Origin: Streptomyces cellulosae | Lineage (GTDB): Bacteria; Actinomycetota; Actinomycetes; Streptomycetales; Streptomycetaceae | Reading direction: 5' to 3' | Assembly (NCBI RefSeq): GCF_000721105.1 | Contig: NZ_JOEV01000010.1 | Span: 190,729-254,728 of the forward strand | Length of the DNA stretch: 64,000 nucleotides | Shown: positions 30,964-39,750 of the stretch, in pieces | Numbering within the stretch: the stretch's first letter is position 1 | How the letters are laid out: every line of letters starts with the position of its first letter | Program-made: the position numbers and the translations under genes | The notes under the pieces: model-generated | Databases searched by the model: none | The model's input: the letters and a program-made list of their open reading frames with translations, nothing else | Told to the model about the DNA's origin: nothing

Positions 30964-31428
30964 TTACCCGTCATCCGCCTCGGGCGTCGGCTTCGGGGCC
31001 CTTCGTGAATCGTCCAGTACGTCCATGATCGACAAGAGGTGCTCGCGCAGTTCCGGGGTGAGCCGGCCGGCGCGCATCGCGATGGAGCGGACCTGCCGGT
31101 CGGCGAGCGTCTCGGTCCGCTCCTCCTTCTCCTCCCGGGCGCCGGGCGGGGTCGGCTCGGAGATGAGTGCGCTCACCGAAACCGGCAGCGACATGTCGCG
31201 GGACTGGAAGTACCGCACGATCGCCGAGAGCACGTTCATCGTCGGGTTGGTCTGCGACCCGTTGCGCAACGACGTCAGATAGCTCCGGGAGATCGTCACG
31301 TCGTGGCTGGGGTCCGCTGAGATCGCCTTGGCGACTTCGGACGTCGTCGGTTCACGCAAGCGGCCCACGGCGTCAGGGGTGGCGGCATCGGCGAACCAGG
31401 CGTTCAGGCGTTCTGCCAACGTGGCCAT
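30964..31428 (-). CDS. XRE-family helix-turn-helix regulator
   Basis: ATG 31428 (MATLAERLNAWFADAA) has AAGG upstream on the minus strand; longer starts to 31461 add unlikely residues. The product is ~154 residues. An N-terminal HTH covers about residues 20–75 (TTSEVAKAISADPSHDVTISRSYLTSLRNGSQTNPTMNVLSAIVRYF), with an insertion between HTH helices as in EspR-like actinobacterial regulators. A short acidic linker and a C-terminal helix (QVRSIAMRAGRLTPELREHLLSIMDVLDDSR), likely for dimerisation, follow. It diverges from the cyclase gene across a ~240-bp region with a dyad. It probably controls the C7-cyclitol cluster, perhaps with the nearby ImmA/IrrE protease. Confidence 0.82.
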   Translation of the reverse strand: MATLAERLNAWFADAATPDAVGRLREPTTSEVAKAISADPSHDVTISRSYLTSLRNGSQTNPTMNVLSAIVRYFQSRDMSLPVSVSALISEPTPPGAREEKEERTETLADRQVRSIAMRAGRLTPELREHLLSIMDVLDDSRRAPKPTPEADDG

Positions 31429-31562
31429 GCGGTCGACCTTCCCGGGGTTCCAGGGACTCAAGGTGGCGGCGACCGGAGCGGCTCAGTCCAGCGGTACGCG
31501 CGCCGCGCACATCGGTGCGGGTCGGCGGTTCGCCGCCTCTCTTGTCTTGTTGTCGGAAACTT

Positions 31563-31602
31563 TAGCACCCACATCACCTCGTGGGTCATGGTGCTACTAT
31601 AT
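31563..31602 (+). promoter_or_regulatory. Promoter with overlapping inverted repeat for the cyclitol cluster
   Basis: TAGCACC at 31563–31569 and GGTGCTA at 31590–31596 form a dyad; inside it ACCCAC (31567–31572) and GTGGGT (31581–31586) form another. The right arm runs into TGCTACTAT, an extended -10 (TACTAT at 31595–31600). The cyclase ATG at 31668 follows, with a GGAGGGG ribosome site. A bound repressor would cover the -10. TGGTGCTACTATAT (31589–31602) recurs with one change, inverted, at 39757–39770. Confidence 0.5.
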
Positions 31603-31667
31603 TGAACACGGCGCCTGTAAAGATTTCTTCTGTCCAGCAACATGGCGCCTGAAGAATCGGAGGGGAC

Positions 31668-32903
31668 ATGCACAGCGGTACTCAGTACGTCCAGGGGCTT
31701 CGACTGGCGATGGGCGACAGTCCGGCCTGGACTGTGGAGGCCGTGCGTCAGGCCCGCTACCACGTCGTGAGCTCCGAGCATCTCTTCGCGCGGGGCAACA
31801 CCACGCTGCTGACCGGCTGCCCGGACGCCCCGCTGCGCGCCGGAGAGCGGCGGCTCCTCGTTATCGACGAGAACGTGGACGCGCTCCACGGTGCTCGGAT
31901 CAGGGAGTTCTTCGCCTTCCACGGCATCGAGACCACGGTCCTCACCCTGCGCGCCGACGAGACCGTGAAGCAGTGGGACGCCGTGTGCCAGGTCGTCGAC
32001 GCGATGAACGACTTCGGGATCGACCGCCGCCGCGAGCCGGTCATAGCTGTCGGCGGCGGCGTGCTCACCGACATCGTCGGTTTCGCGGCGAGCATCTACC
32101 GGCGCGGGACGCCGTACATCCGCATCCCCACGACGCTGATCGGCCTCGTCGACGCGGGCGTGGGTGTCAAGACCGGAGTCAACTACTCCAGTGGCAAGAA
32201 CCGCCTGGGCACCTACGCGCCCGCCACGGCCACCTTCCTGGACCGCTCGTTCCTGCGCAGCCTGGACCTTCGGCACATCAGCAACGGCCTGGCCGAGATC
32301 CTGAAGATGGCCCTCATCCGCTCCGAGAAGCTGTTCGGCCTCCTGGAGGCGCACGGTCCCGCTGTGCGCGCGGACCGCTTCCAGGGCACCACCGGCGGCC
32401 TCGCCCGCGCCGCCGACGCGATCATCGCCGAGTCCATCCACCTCATGCTGGAGGAACTGCAGCCCAACCTGTGGGAGTCGTCTCTGGAGCGCTGCGTGGA
32501 CTACGGGCACACCTTCAGTCCGACCGTCGAGATGCACGCCCTGCCCGAGTTGCTGCACGGCGAGGCCGTCGTGATCGACATGGCCCTCACCACCGCGCTC
32601 TCCACTCTGCGCGGCGACGTCAGCGAGGCACAGGCCCACCGGGTCTTCTCGGTGATCCGGGCGCTCGGACTGCCGCTGTGGAACGACGTCCTGGGCGACG
32701 CGTCCCTGCTCGAACACGCGCTGCTGGACACCGTGCGCCACCGCGACGGGCAGCAGCGGCTGCCGTTGCCTGTCGGCATCGGGCGGCACCGGTTCGTCAA
32801 CGACGTCACTCCGGCGGAACTGCGCGAGGCCGCGCGGCTGCTGCACAGCCGCGCCCAGGACCTGTCGCCGGCCGCCTCGGACGAGGCGCTGGTGAGCGCA
32901 TGA
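31668..32903 (+). CDS. Sedoheptulose-7-phosphate cyclase (2-epi-5-epi-valiolone synthase-like)
   Basis: The product has 411 residues. It has the dehydroquinate synthase fold: VIAVGGGVLTDIVGFAASIYRRGTPYIRIPTTLIGLVDAG (NAD-binding GGG near 128), then VKTGVNYSSGKNRLGTYAP (Lys168), a zinc ligand in GLAEILKMAL (Glu210), and zinc His residues in YGHTF (~281) and LHGEAV. It is longer than AroB (~360). The KTGVN...KNRLGTY loop and the surrounding cyclitol genes point to a sugar-phosphate cyclase acting on sedoheptulose 7-phosphate. 2-epi-5-epi-valiolone is the likeliest product, but the related epimeric-valiolone and desmethyl-4-deoxygadusol synthases cannot be excluded by eye. It is the first gene of the cluster. 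Confidence 0.85.
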   Translation: MHSGTQYVQGLRLAMGDSPAWTVEAVRQARYHVVSSEHLFARGNTTLLTGCPDAPLRAGERRLLVIDENVDALHGARIREFFAFHGIETTVLTLRADETVKQWDAVCQVVDAMNDFGIDRRREPVIAVGGGVLTDIVGFAASIYRRGTPYIRIPTTLIGLVDAGVGVKTGVNYSSGKNRLGTYAPATATFLDRSFLRSLDLRHISNGLAEILKMALIRSEKLFGLLEAHGPAVRADRFQGTTGGLARAADAIIAESIHLMLEELQPNLWESSLERCVDYGHTFSPTVEMHALPELLHGEAVVIDMALTTALSTLRGDVSEAQAHRVFSVIRALGLPLWNDVLGDASLLEHALLDTVRHRDGQQRLPLPVGIGRHRFVNDVTPAELREAARLLHSRAQDLSPAASDEALVSA

Positions 32904-33667
32904 GCACCCCGGACCGCGCGCCCGCCACGGCCGTCGTGATCGGCGGGTCGACCGGGATCGGGCGCGGCATAGCCGACGCCTGGGCCGCGCACGGGATCGA
33001 GACCCACGTCTTCAGCCGCAGCCGCCCGGCCGGCCCCGGCGGCGACCGGCTGGTGTGGCACCGGACCGATCTGCGCGACGCCGAACAGGCCAAGGAGAGC
33101 CTGCGCTCCGGCCTGCCGGACCGCATCGATCTGGCCTGCTACTCCGCCGTCTACTTCACCTCCCGGCGCGAGCCGTTCACGCGGACGGCCGAGGCCGACT
33201 GGCTCGACCAGTTCGCGGTCAATGTGCACGGCCTGTCCTGGACCCTGCGGGCCGCGCTGCCGGCGCTGCGCGAGGCGGCACCGGGACTGTTCCTGCACGT
33301 GTCGTCCGAGGTCGTGTACAACGCGGGCCCGCACCGCTCCGGCTACGCCGCCACCAAGGCCGCCGCCGACTCGCTGATCCGGTCGGTCTCGCAGGAGATC
33401 GACCCCGCCGAAGTGACGTTCGTGCAGACACTGCCCGCGGGCATGGTCGACACCCCCGGCATCCGCGCCCGCCGGCCCGCCGGGTTCGACTACCGCGGCT
33501 ACATGTCACCGGCCGCCTTCGCGCCCCTGGCCGTGGAGCTCGCCCGCACCCGGGGCGTTCCGTACGCGGGCGACGCGCTCGTCGTACACGAGGACGCCTC
33601 CTGGTCGTCCGTCGCCAAGGACCTGCCCGTTTCGCAGTCGCGTCCCGTCGCGGACCTGCGCGCGTAG
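32900..33667 (+). CDS. SDR-family oxidoreductase, cyclitol cluster
   Basis: ATG 32900 overlaps the cyclase stop by 4 bp. The product is 255 residues with a Rossmann fold starting VVIGGSTGIGRGIADAWAAHG (cofactor loop GxxxGxG). The catalytic Ser lies in LHVSSEVVYNAG, with Tyr/Lys in SGYAATKAAADS. An Asp/Arg-type second strand (FSRSRP) suggests NADP. It probably oxidises or reduces a ring hydroxyl of the cyclitol, judging only by context. Confidence 0.82.
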   Translation: MSTPDRAPATAVVIGGSTGIGRGIADAWAAHGIETHVFSRSRPAGPGGDRLVWHRTDLRDAEQAKESLRSGLPDRIDLACYSAVYFTSRREPFTRTAEADWLDQFAVNVHGLSWTLRAALPALREAAPGLFLHVSSEVVYNAGPHRSGYAATKAAADSLIRSVSQEIDPAEVTFVQTLPAGMVDTPGIRARRPAGFDYRGYMSPAAFAPLAVELARTRGVPYAGDALVVHEDASWSSVAKDLPVSQSRPVADLRA

Positions 33668-33727
33668 GCGCAGCCGGTCCCTCGACCGTCACCAGCCCGT
33701 CCACCACCCCTTCCTCTGGAGCAACTC

Positions 33728-34411
33728 GTGCCTCAACTGCACGCCACAGCACTGCTGTTCGACATGGACGGCACCCTTGTGGACTCGACCGCTCTGGTCG
33801 AGTCCACCTGGGCCGGATTCTGCGTTCGGCACCGGCTCGATCTCGCGGAGGTGCTGGCCTTCGCCCATGGCCGCCCCACTCGCGAGACCGTCGGCCACTT
33901 CCTTGCCGACCCCGGCCTGGCGGCGGCGGAGACCCGGCGCCTCGTCGCCCACGAGGAGTCCGAGACCACGGGCATCACCGAAGTCCCCGGCGCCCGTGCG
34001 CTGTTGACCTCCCTGCCGTCGCACACCTGGGGCGTCGTCACCTCCGCGGGCCGCCGGCTCGCACAGGTGCGGATGGCCGCGGCGGGACTCCCGCTGCCCG
34101 GGATCCTGGTCAGCGCCGACGAGGTGAGCCGCGGCAAGCCGGATCCCGAGGGCTATCTGAACGCCGCCGCCCAGCTCGGCTGCCCGCCGCAGGACGCGGT
34201 CGTCGTCGAGGACTCCGGCGCCGGAGTACGGGCCGGACTCGCCGCCTGCGGACGCACCGTGGTCATCGGCGGTCTGGACACGTACGACGACGTGGCACCG
34301 CGCTGGACCGACTTCCGCGGATTCCGGGTCGCCCCACCGCAGGCCGGCCGCCCCGGCGTGACGCTGGAAGTGCCCGAGCCGGTCGTCGTGGGCCAGGCGG
34401 TCCCCGGGTGA
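33728..34411 (+). CDS. HAD-IA sugar/cyclitol phosphatase
   Basis: GTG 33728 gives 227 residues. Motif I is LLFDMDGTLVDSTALVEST, motif II the Ser in WGVVTSAGRR, motif III the Lys in SRGKPDPEGY, and motif IV VVVEDSGAGVRAG. A small helical cap lies between I and II, as in phosphoglycolate- or 2-deoxyglucose-6-phosphatase types. It probably removes the phosphate put on by the neighbouring kinase or left on a pathway intermediate. A 60-bp gap precedes it, the longest in the block. Its stop overlaps the next start by one base (TGATG). Confidence 0.85.
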   Translation: MPQLHATALLFDMDGTLVDSTALVESTWAGFCVRHRLDLAEVLAFAHGRPTRETVGHFLADPGLAAAETRRLVAHEESETTGITEVPGARALLTSLPSHTWGVVTSAGRRLAQVRMAAAGLPLPGILVSADEVSRGKPDPEGYLNAAAQLGCPPQDAVVVEDSGAGVRAGLAACGRTVVIGGLDTYDDVAPRWTDFRGFRVAPPQAGRPGVTLEVPEPVVVGQAVPG

Positions 34412-35487
34412 TGAACGCCGTCACTCCCGCCCGGCCTGTCCAGGAGGTGCCCGAGGACCACAGGACCGGCCCGGTGCGTTCCCCCTCGGTGTCCGTGGCG
34501 TTCTCGGGGACCGCCGCTTTCGCGGCGGACATCGGCGGTACGTGGGTGCGGATGCGCACCGGCGGCCAGGACGAACCGGTGGAGCGGATACCCTCGCCGA
34601 GCCGCCTGCGCCACCCGGACCGCTCCGTCCCCCGGCTGCGGGCGGACCTGGTCGACCTGCTGTGTGACCGGGTACCGGCCGGTGCCCGAGCCGCTCTGTC
34701 CTTCGGCGCGGCCATCGACCACCTGACGGGCACGGTCTACGGGTCGGCCCCGCTGTGGGGCGACGAGAGCGCCGCGTACGACGTGGCCGCCGATCTGCGG
34801 CGGCGCCGGCCCGACGTCACCTGGCACCTCGTCAACGACGTCACCGCCGCGCTGCTGGACTTCGCCGCCACGCACGCCGGGCCCGGCATCCGGCGGGTCG
34901 CCTATCTGACCGTCAGCAGCGGCATCGCCCTGCGCACGGCGGACCTCGAACAGCGCCGGATCCCGGTCGACGACCTCGGCCTGCAGGGCGAGGTCGGCCA
35001 CCTGCCGGTCCCGCTCACCGACCCCGGCTCGGACGTCCTCGCGGGCCTGCCCTGCGAGTGCGGTGCGCGAGGTCACCTCGCCTCGATCGCCTCCGGGCCG
35101 GGCCTGGCCCGGGTGGCCGAGCGACTCGGGCTCTCCCGGCCCGCGCAGGTCGCCGACTGGCTCCCCGGCGCACTCGCCGCGGACGACCCCGGCGCCCGGC
35201 GCCTGCTGGAGCTGTGTGCCGCTCCGGTCGCCCACCTGCTGCGCACCATGTGGTGTCTCGATCCGCACCTCGACCTGATCGGGATCGGCGGGGGAGTCGC
35301 CGAGGGGCTCGCCGGACCCTACGCGGCCGAGATCCGCCGCCGGCTCGCCGCCGCGACGTCGTACGCCGACCGGGGGCGCGACGACGTCTGGCTCGGCGAG
35401 CGGCTGGTGTTCTGCACACCCGGACAGGTGGACGCGCTGCGTGGCGCGCAGCGCGTCGCGGACTGGCTCCCCGGGATCACCCGATGA
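34411..35487 (+). CDS. ROK-family sugar/cyclitol kinase
   Basis: The product has 358 residues. After a ~35-residue Pro-rich leader comes AFAADIGGTWVRMRTG (phosphate-1 motif DIGGT), VNDVTAALLDFA (catalytic Asp region) and LQGEVGHLPV (E-x-GH). CECGARGHLASIASGPGLA is the ROK zinc box with His in place of the third Cys. IGIGGGVAEGL closes the adenosine site. ROK kinases include glucokinase and the C7-cyclitol 7-kinases of acarbose- and validamycin-type clusters, so cyclitol phosphorylation is the natural inference. It is translationally coupled to both neighbours. Confidence 0.85.
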   Translation: MNAVTPARPVQEVPEDHRTGPVRSPSVSVAFSGTAAFAADIGGTWVRMRTGGQDEPVERIPSPSRLRHPDRSVPRLRADLVDLLCDRVPAGARAALSFGAAIDHLTGTVYGSAPLWGDESAAYDVAADLRRRRPDVTWHLVNDVTAALLDFAATHAGPGIRRVAYLTVSSGIALRTADLEQRRIPVDDLGLQGEVGHLPVPLTDPGSDVLAGLPCECGARGHLASIASGPGLARVAERLGLSRPAQVADWLPGALAADDPGARRLLELCAAPVAHLLRTMWCLDPHLDLIGIGGGVAEGLAGPYAAEIRRRLAAATSYADRGRDDVWLGERLVFCTPGQVDALRGAQRVADWLPGITR

Positions 35488-36572
35488 GCGCCGCGACGTA
35501 CCGCGCCCTCGTGCGCCGGCCGGCTGACGCCTTTGGCCGCACCCTGGTCGAGGTGGCCGAAGTGCCCACGCCACGGCTCGAACCGGGCGACGCCCTGCTC
35601 GCACCGGCGACCGTCGGCATCTGCGGCACCGACTGGCAGATCCTGCGCGGCCTGCGCGACGACCCCACTCCTGTCCTCGGCCACGAAGGCGTCGCGTACG
35701 TGGTCGAACCCGGCCAGTCGGGTCTGCCGGAGGGCACGCCGGTCACCGTGAACCCCACGCACCCGCACGACCCGTCGTTCCTGCTCGGCCACAACCTCCC
35801 CGGCCTGTGGGCGGAGCGCACCCGCATCCCCGCCACGGCCGTGCGAGCCGGTCTGGTCGTCCCGGTGCCCGACGACGCCGCGCAGCCGGGTGTGGCCGCC
35901 CTCGCGGAACCACTCGCCTCGGCCCTGTACGGGATGCGGATCGCGCGTCACACGGTGCGGCCCGCGGCCCTGGTCGTATGGGGCGACGGCATCGTGGGAC
36001 GGCTCGCGCGCGACCTCTGGCAGGCCGAACTCCCCGGGCTGCGCTGCCTCCTGGTGGGGCACGGCCCCGACGCCACCGACCCGGCCGCCACGGAACTGCC
36101 CCGGCTGCTGGCCGCTCTTCCCTCGTCGGTCGTCGCGGTGATCGCGACCCCGCGTGCCGGCACACGGGAGGCGTTGACGGCACTGGACCGGCATGTGCCG
36201 GGCACGCTTCTGGTCGATGTCCACGCCGGGCTGGAGCCCGGGCCGCTCCCGCTGACCGCCGGCGACATCGACGTCGCCGCGATACGCGCGGCCAACTGCG
36301 GCGGCACCCCCTGGCCGCCGCGCGTCGAGGAGTTCACGCGCCCGCACGGCAGGCTTCTGCTCTGCGGTCACCGTGGGGTCGCCGACAGCCATCTCCGGCA
36401 CGCCGTCGACCTGTTGCGCACCACCCCGCACCTCGGTGCGGGGGTGCTGACCCACCAGGTGGGACCGGAGGAGGCCGCCGACCTCGTCAACACCGTGCTC
36501 ACCTCGGGCATGCGCGAAGCCGCCGGGCGCCGCGTACTCAAAACGTCGATCGACATGGGGAGCCGGCCATGA
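35484..36572 (+). CDS. Medium-chain dehydrogenase (zinc-type), cyclitol cluster, first copy
   Basis: The start is ATG 35484 (ATGA overlap); the product has 362 residues. The GroES-like domain has GICGTDWQI (catalytic Cys, CGTD) and VLGHEGVAYVVE (GHE). The usual four-Cys structural zinc lobe is missing and replaced by NPTHPHDPSFLLGHN. The Rossmann motif is VVWGDGIVGRLARDLW. It resembles glucose- or sorbitol-type dehydrogenases and probably oxidises a ring carbinol. It differs clearly from the second MDR gene of the cluster, so the two likely act at different positions. Confidence 0.8.
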   Translation: MSAATYRALVRRPADAFGRTLVEVAEVPTPRLEPGDALLAPATVGICGTDWQILRGLRDDPTPVLGHEGVAYVVEPGQSGLPEGTPVTVNPTHPHDPSFLLGHNLPGLWAERTRIPATAVRAGLVVPVPDDAAQPGVAALAEPLASALYGMRIARHTVRPAALVVWGDGIVGRLARDLWQAELPGLRCLLVGHGPDATDPAATELPRLLAALPSSVVAVIATPRAGTREALTALDRHVPGTLLVDVHAGLEPGPLPLTAGDIDVAAIRAANCGGTPWPPRVEEFTRPHGRLLLCGHRGVADSHLRHAVDLLRTTPHLGAGVLTHQVGPEEAADLVNTVLTSGMREAAGRRVLKTSIDMGSRP

Positions 36573-37414
36573 CCGGAGCGCCGGCGGACACGGCGTCGAG
36601 CACGGTCACCGGTCCGGGGCCGAGAACGGCGATGCCCGCCCCGGCCGTCGCCGCCCCGCAGTGGCGGATCGACACCGACCGCCGCGCGGCAGCGCACACC
36701 GCACTCATGGCGGGCGCCGACCAACTGCACCTGGACTACGGTGGCGCACACCGCGGTCCCCCACTGAGCGACCCCGTCGCGCTGCGGGCGGCCGAGGCCG
36801 TCACGCGGCAGCTCCCGGTCCCCGTACTCGCCGTCAACCACCTCAACGACATCGGCCTCGCAGACGAACGGGGCGCACCCAACCCCGCGGCGGTGGACCT
36901 CCTGCTGCATGCCCTGGACTGCGCCCGGCGCCTGGGCGTCGCCGTGCTTCATGTGCCCGGATTCCGGCGCAGCCTGCCGAACAGCGAGGGGCTCCGCGCC
37001 GGAACGGTGGCGGCCCTGCGCGGCGTGTGCGCACAACTCACCGGGACGGACCTGCTGGTCGCCTACGAGTCCCCGCTCGACGCGCGTGCATCGCTCGCGC
37101 TGGCCCGTGCGGTGGACCATCCGGCCCTGCGCCTGGTCCTGGACACCGGCAACCTCTGCGACGCGGGCCTGCGGCCGCTCGCCTTCGCCGAAGCGGTCGC
37201 GGCAGCCGGGCTGTTGCTGCCGGACGTACACGTCAAGGACGGTTCCGGGACGACGGCGCCCTCGGCCGGTGACCTCCCGGCCCTGGTGCGGGCGTCCGGC
37301 GCTCGCTCGGTGCTCGTGGAGAACGACTACCGGCGGACCCCCGCCCGCCTGCGTGAGGACATCGCCCTGTGCCGCCGTGCGGCGAACCCCCGCCCTCTCA
37401 AGGAAGCACCATGA
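36569..37414 (+). CDS. Xylose-isomerase-like TIM-barrel epimerase/isomerase
   Basis: The start is ATG 36569 (ATGA overlap); the product has 281 residues. After ~30 disordered residues the barrel shows the AP-endonuclease-2 metal ligands: Glu in LLVAYESPLDA, Asp in LRLVLDTGNLCDAG, His in LPDVHVKDGSG and Glu in SVLVENDYRR. Such enzymes use a divalent metal to epimerise or isomerise sugars, inositols and ketoses next to a carbonyl. In this cluster it could invert the centre beside the valiolone ketone, a role done in other clusters by an unrelated (VOC-type) epimerase. Confidence 0.78.
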   Translation: MTGAPADTASSTVTGPGPRTAMPAPAVAAPQWRIDTDRRAAAHTALMAGADQLHLDYGGAHRGPPLSDPVALRAAEAVTRQLPVPVLAVNHLNDIGLADERGAPNPAAVDLLLHALDCARRLGVAVLHVPGFRRSLPNSEGLRAGTVAALRGVCAQLTGTDLLVAYESPLDARASLALARAVDHPALRLVLDTGNLCDAGLRPLAFAEAVAAAGLLLPDVHVKDGSGTTAPSAGDLPALVRASGARSVLVENDYRRTPARLREDIALCRRAANPRPLKEAP

Positions 37415-38448
37415 AAGCCATCCAGCTCACCGCCCCCCGCACGCTGTCGGTCACCGAGACGGCACCGCCGGAACCCGGACCCGGCGAAGTCCTCGTCCGG
37501 GTGGGCCTGCTCGGCCTGTGCGGCACCGACCTCGGCTTCTTCGACGGCAGCAGCAACTACCTGCGCGACGGGCTGAAGAGCTACCCGTTCGTCCTGGGCC
37601 ACGAATGGATCGGCACCGTCGTCGAGACCGGCCCCGGAACCGATCCGGACCTGCTCGGCCGTCGGGTGTCGGGCCACAACTTCCGGGTCTGCGGCCGGTG
37701 CGCGCACTGCCGTGCCGGACGCGTCCGCTCCTGCCCGGACCGCAGCGAGATCGGCGTGCTGGGCCCCCGTCCGGGCGCCGGCGCGCAGCTGATCACCGCC
37801 CCGTCGGACACCCTCACCCGGATCCCCGATGCCCTGTCCGACGCGGCAGGTGCCCTGCTCGAACCGACGGCCGCCGCGGCGCACGCTGTGGACCGGCTCA
37901 CCGTGACCGCGTCCGACCGGGTGGCGGTGCTGGGCGCCGGCACCCTCGGGCTCGCCGCGGCGCAGATCACGCGCGCGATCGGCGCGGACACCGTCGTCCT
38001 CGACCCGCAGCCCGCGGCTCGGGCGCTCGCCGCCGAGCTGGGCCTGCGCGCCCAGGCCGCCCCGGCCAGGTCGGACGACGAGGCGTACGACGCCGTGATC
38101 GAGGCGTCCGGCAACGCGGCGGCCGTCCGCTCCGCCGTCCGCCTGGTCGCGGCGGGCGGGCGCATCGCCCAGTTGGGCACGCCTCACCACACCGTCGACG
38201 GCTTCGACGCGGCGGCTCTGGTGATCCGGGACGCGACCCTGCACGGCGTGCTGTCCGGCATCGGCCACTGGGACCGGCTCGTCGGCCTGGTCGAGTCCGG
38301 TGCGGTGAACCTCGACGCCCTCGTCGACCGGGTCTTCCCGCTGGACGAGCTGGATGCCGCGTTCGCCCGCCTCGCGGACGGCAGCCGCAGCCGCCCCAAG
38401 GTCCTCGTCCGGATCGACCCGGCGCTCGCCGCCGCGGGCCCGGCATGA
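37411..38448 (+). CDS. Medium-chain dehydrogenase (threonine/sorbitol dehydrogenase-like), second copy
   Basis: The start is ATG 37411 after AAGGAAGCACC; the product has 345 residues. It carries GLCGTDLGFFDG (catalytic Cys), VLGHEWIGTVVE, the complete structural zinc lobe CGRCAHCRAGRVRSCPDR, and VAVLGAGTLGLAAAQ (NAD(P) loop). ASGNAAAVRSAVRLVAAGGRIAQLG is the standard C-terminal Rossmann end. It is a zinc alcohol dehydrogenase, presumably for a cyclitol hydroxyl. Its stop overlaps the exporter start. Confidence 0.85.
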   Translation: MKAIQLTAPRTLSVTETAPPEPGPGEVLVRVGLLGLCGTDLGFFDGSSNYLRDGLKSYPFVLGHEWIGTVVETGPGTDPDLLGRRVSGHNFRVCGRCAHCRAGRVRSCPDRSEIGVLGPRPGAGAQLITAPSDTLTRIPDALSDAAGALLEPTAAAAHAVDRLTVTASDRVAVLGAGTLGLAAAQITRAIGADTVVLDPQPAARALAAELGLRAQAAPARSDDEAYDAVIEASGNAAAVRSAVRLVAAGGRIAQLGTPHHTVDGFDAAALVIRDATLHGVLSGIGHWDRLVGLVESGAVNLDALVDRVFPLDELDAAFARLADGSRSRPKVLVRIDPALAAAGPA

Positions 38449-39722
38449 GCGTCGAAGCAAAGGCCCGCGAACGTATCGACGTGTCGGCCGCCGCGCGGCT
38501 CGCCGTCCTGGCGAGCGCCACGTTCGTCTACGTGACCTTCGAGGTCTTCCCCGTCGGACTCATCCAGGACATCGCCCGCAGCCTCGACGTCTCGGCCGGC
38601 CGGGTGGGGCTGCTCATCAGTGGTTACGCCGTGGTCGCCGCCGTCGTCACGGTGCCGACGGTCGCGCTGGCCGCACGGGTCTCGCGCGGTACCGCCCTGG
38701 TGGTCTCCCTCCTGGTCCTCGTTGTCGCCGAGGTGCTCGCCGGGTGCGCGACGAGCTTCGCGACGATGGTGGTCAGCCGGGTCGCCGCGGCCCTGACGCA
38801 CGGCGTGCTCTGGTCGCTGATCGCCCCGGCCGCGGCGACGCTGGTGCCGCGGCACCGTGTGGGCACCGCCACCGCGGCCGTGTTCGGCGGTTCCACCCTG
38901 GCCGCGATCGCCGGCAGCCCGGGTACGACCCTCATCGGCGAGCTGATCGGCTGGCGCGCCACGGCCCTGGTGCTGGCGGCGGCCACCGTGGCCGTGACCA
39001 TCGGGCTGGTGTGGGCCCTCGGGCTGTACGGCCACCCCCGGCAGACGGCGGCCGGGGCGTCGGGGACGGACGGGGAAGCCGGGGAACCGGACGGCACTCC
39101 CGTCGGGCGGCGAGGGGCGCACTGGCCCCGCGTACTGACCTTGTGCGCCGTGGCGGTCGTGCTGATCAGCGGGCACTTCCTGAGTTACACCTACTTCGCC
39201 GTCCTCGTCACCGACGTCACCGGCACGTCCGGCACGACGGTCGGGCTGCTGGCGGTCTTCGGATGCGCCGGCGCCGTGGGCACCTGGCTGGTGGGCCGGT
39301 ACAACGACACGACCCCCCAGCGGACGGCGTCCGTGACCATCGCGGTGTTCGCCGTGGGAATCGGGCTGCTGGCGCTCGCGTCGGCCCTGGGCGGCGGCGT
39401 CATGGCGCGCGGCACGGCGGCCGCTGTCGCCGTCGCCCTGTGGGGCGGTGCGTTCGCCGCGGTCGGACCCGTCTTCCAGACGGGCGTGATGCGCCTGGCC
39501 GGCACGGACGCCGACCGTGCCTCCTCCGTCTATGTCACCGGCTTCCAGATCGGGATCGCGAGCGGCTCGGCTCTGGGCGCCGCCCTGCTCGGCCGGTCGT
39601 CGCTGTGGCTGCCGGTCACCTCGACGGTACTGGTGGCGGCCGTGCTGCTGGTCGTCCTGGTACGGCGCCCGGTGCCCGCTGCCGAAGAACCCGGCGGCCA
39701 GCCCGCCGGAGCGCCCCTTTAG
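38445..39722 (+). CDS. MFS exporter, cyclitol cluster, first copy
   Basis: The start is ATG 38445; the product has 425 residues with 12 predicted helices. AAVVTVPTVALAARVSRGTALVVSLLVLVVAEVLAGCATS carries the DHA1-type motif A region, in degenerate form (ARVSRGTAL), and the helix-4 to helix-5 part has GSPGTTLIGELIGWRATALVLA (motif C-like). A charged loop of ~35 residues (GTDGEAGEPDGTPVGRRG) separates the halves. It probably exports the product and gives self-resistance. It is the last gene of the coupled block; the next gene is ~100 bp on. Confidence 0.85.
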   Translation: MSVEAKARERIDVSAAARLAVLASATFVYVTFEVFPVGLIQDIARSLDVSAGRVGLLISGYAVVAAVVTVPTVALAARVSRGTALVVSLLVLVVAEVLAGCATSFATMVVSRVAAALTHGVLWSLIAPAAATLVPRHRVGTATAAVFGGSTLAAIAGSPGTTLIGELIGWRATALVLAAATVAVTIGLVWALGLYGHPRQTAAGASGTDGEAGEPDGTPVGRRGAHWPRVLTLCAVAVVLISGHFLSYTYFAVLVTDVTGTSGTTVGLLAVFGCAGAVGTWLVGRYNDTTPQRTASVTIAVFAVGIGLLALASALGGGVMARGTAAAVAVALWGGAFAAVGPVFQTGVMRLAGTDADRASSVYVTGFQIGIASGSALGAALLGRSSLWLPVTSTVLVAAVLLVVLVRRPVPAAEEPGGQPAGAPL

Positions 39723-39750
39723 TAGCCAGAGTGCAAATTTAAAAATCCTG

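Noticed and set aside
31668..32903. Ordinary dehydroquinate synthase (aroB)
   Set aside because: It is ~50 residues longer than AroB, has the KTGVN/KNRLGTY loop, and sits with cyclitol-type genes instead of aroK/aroC.
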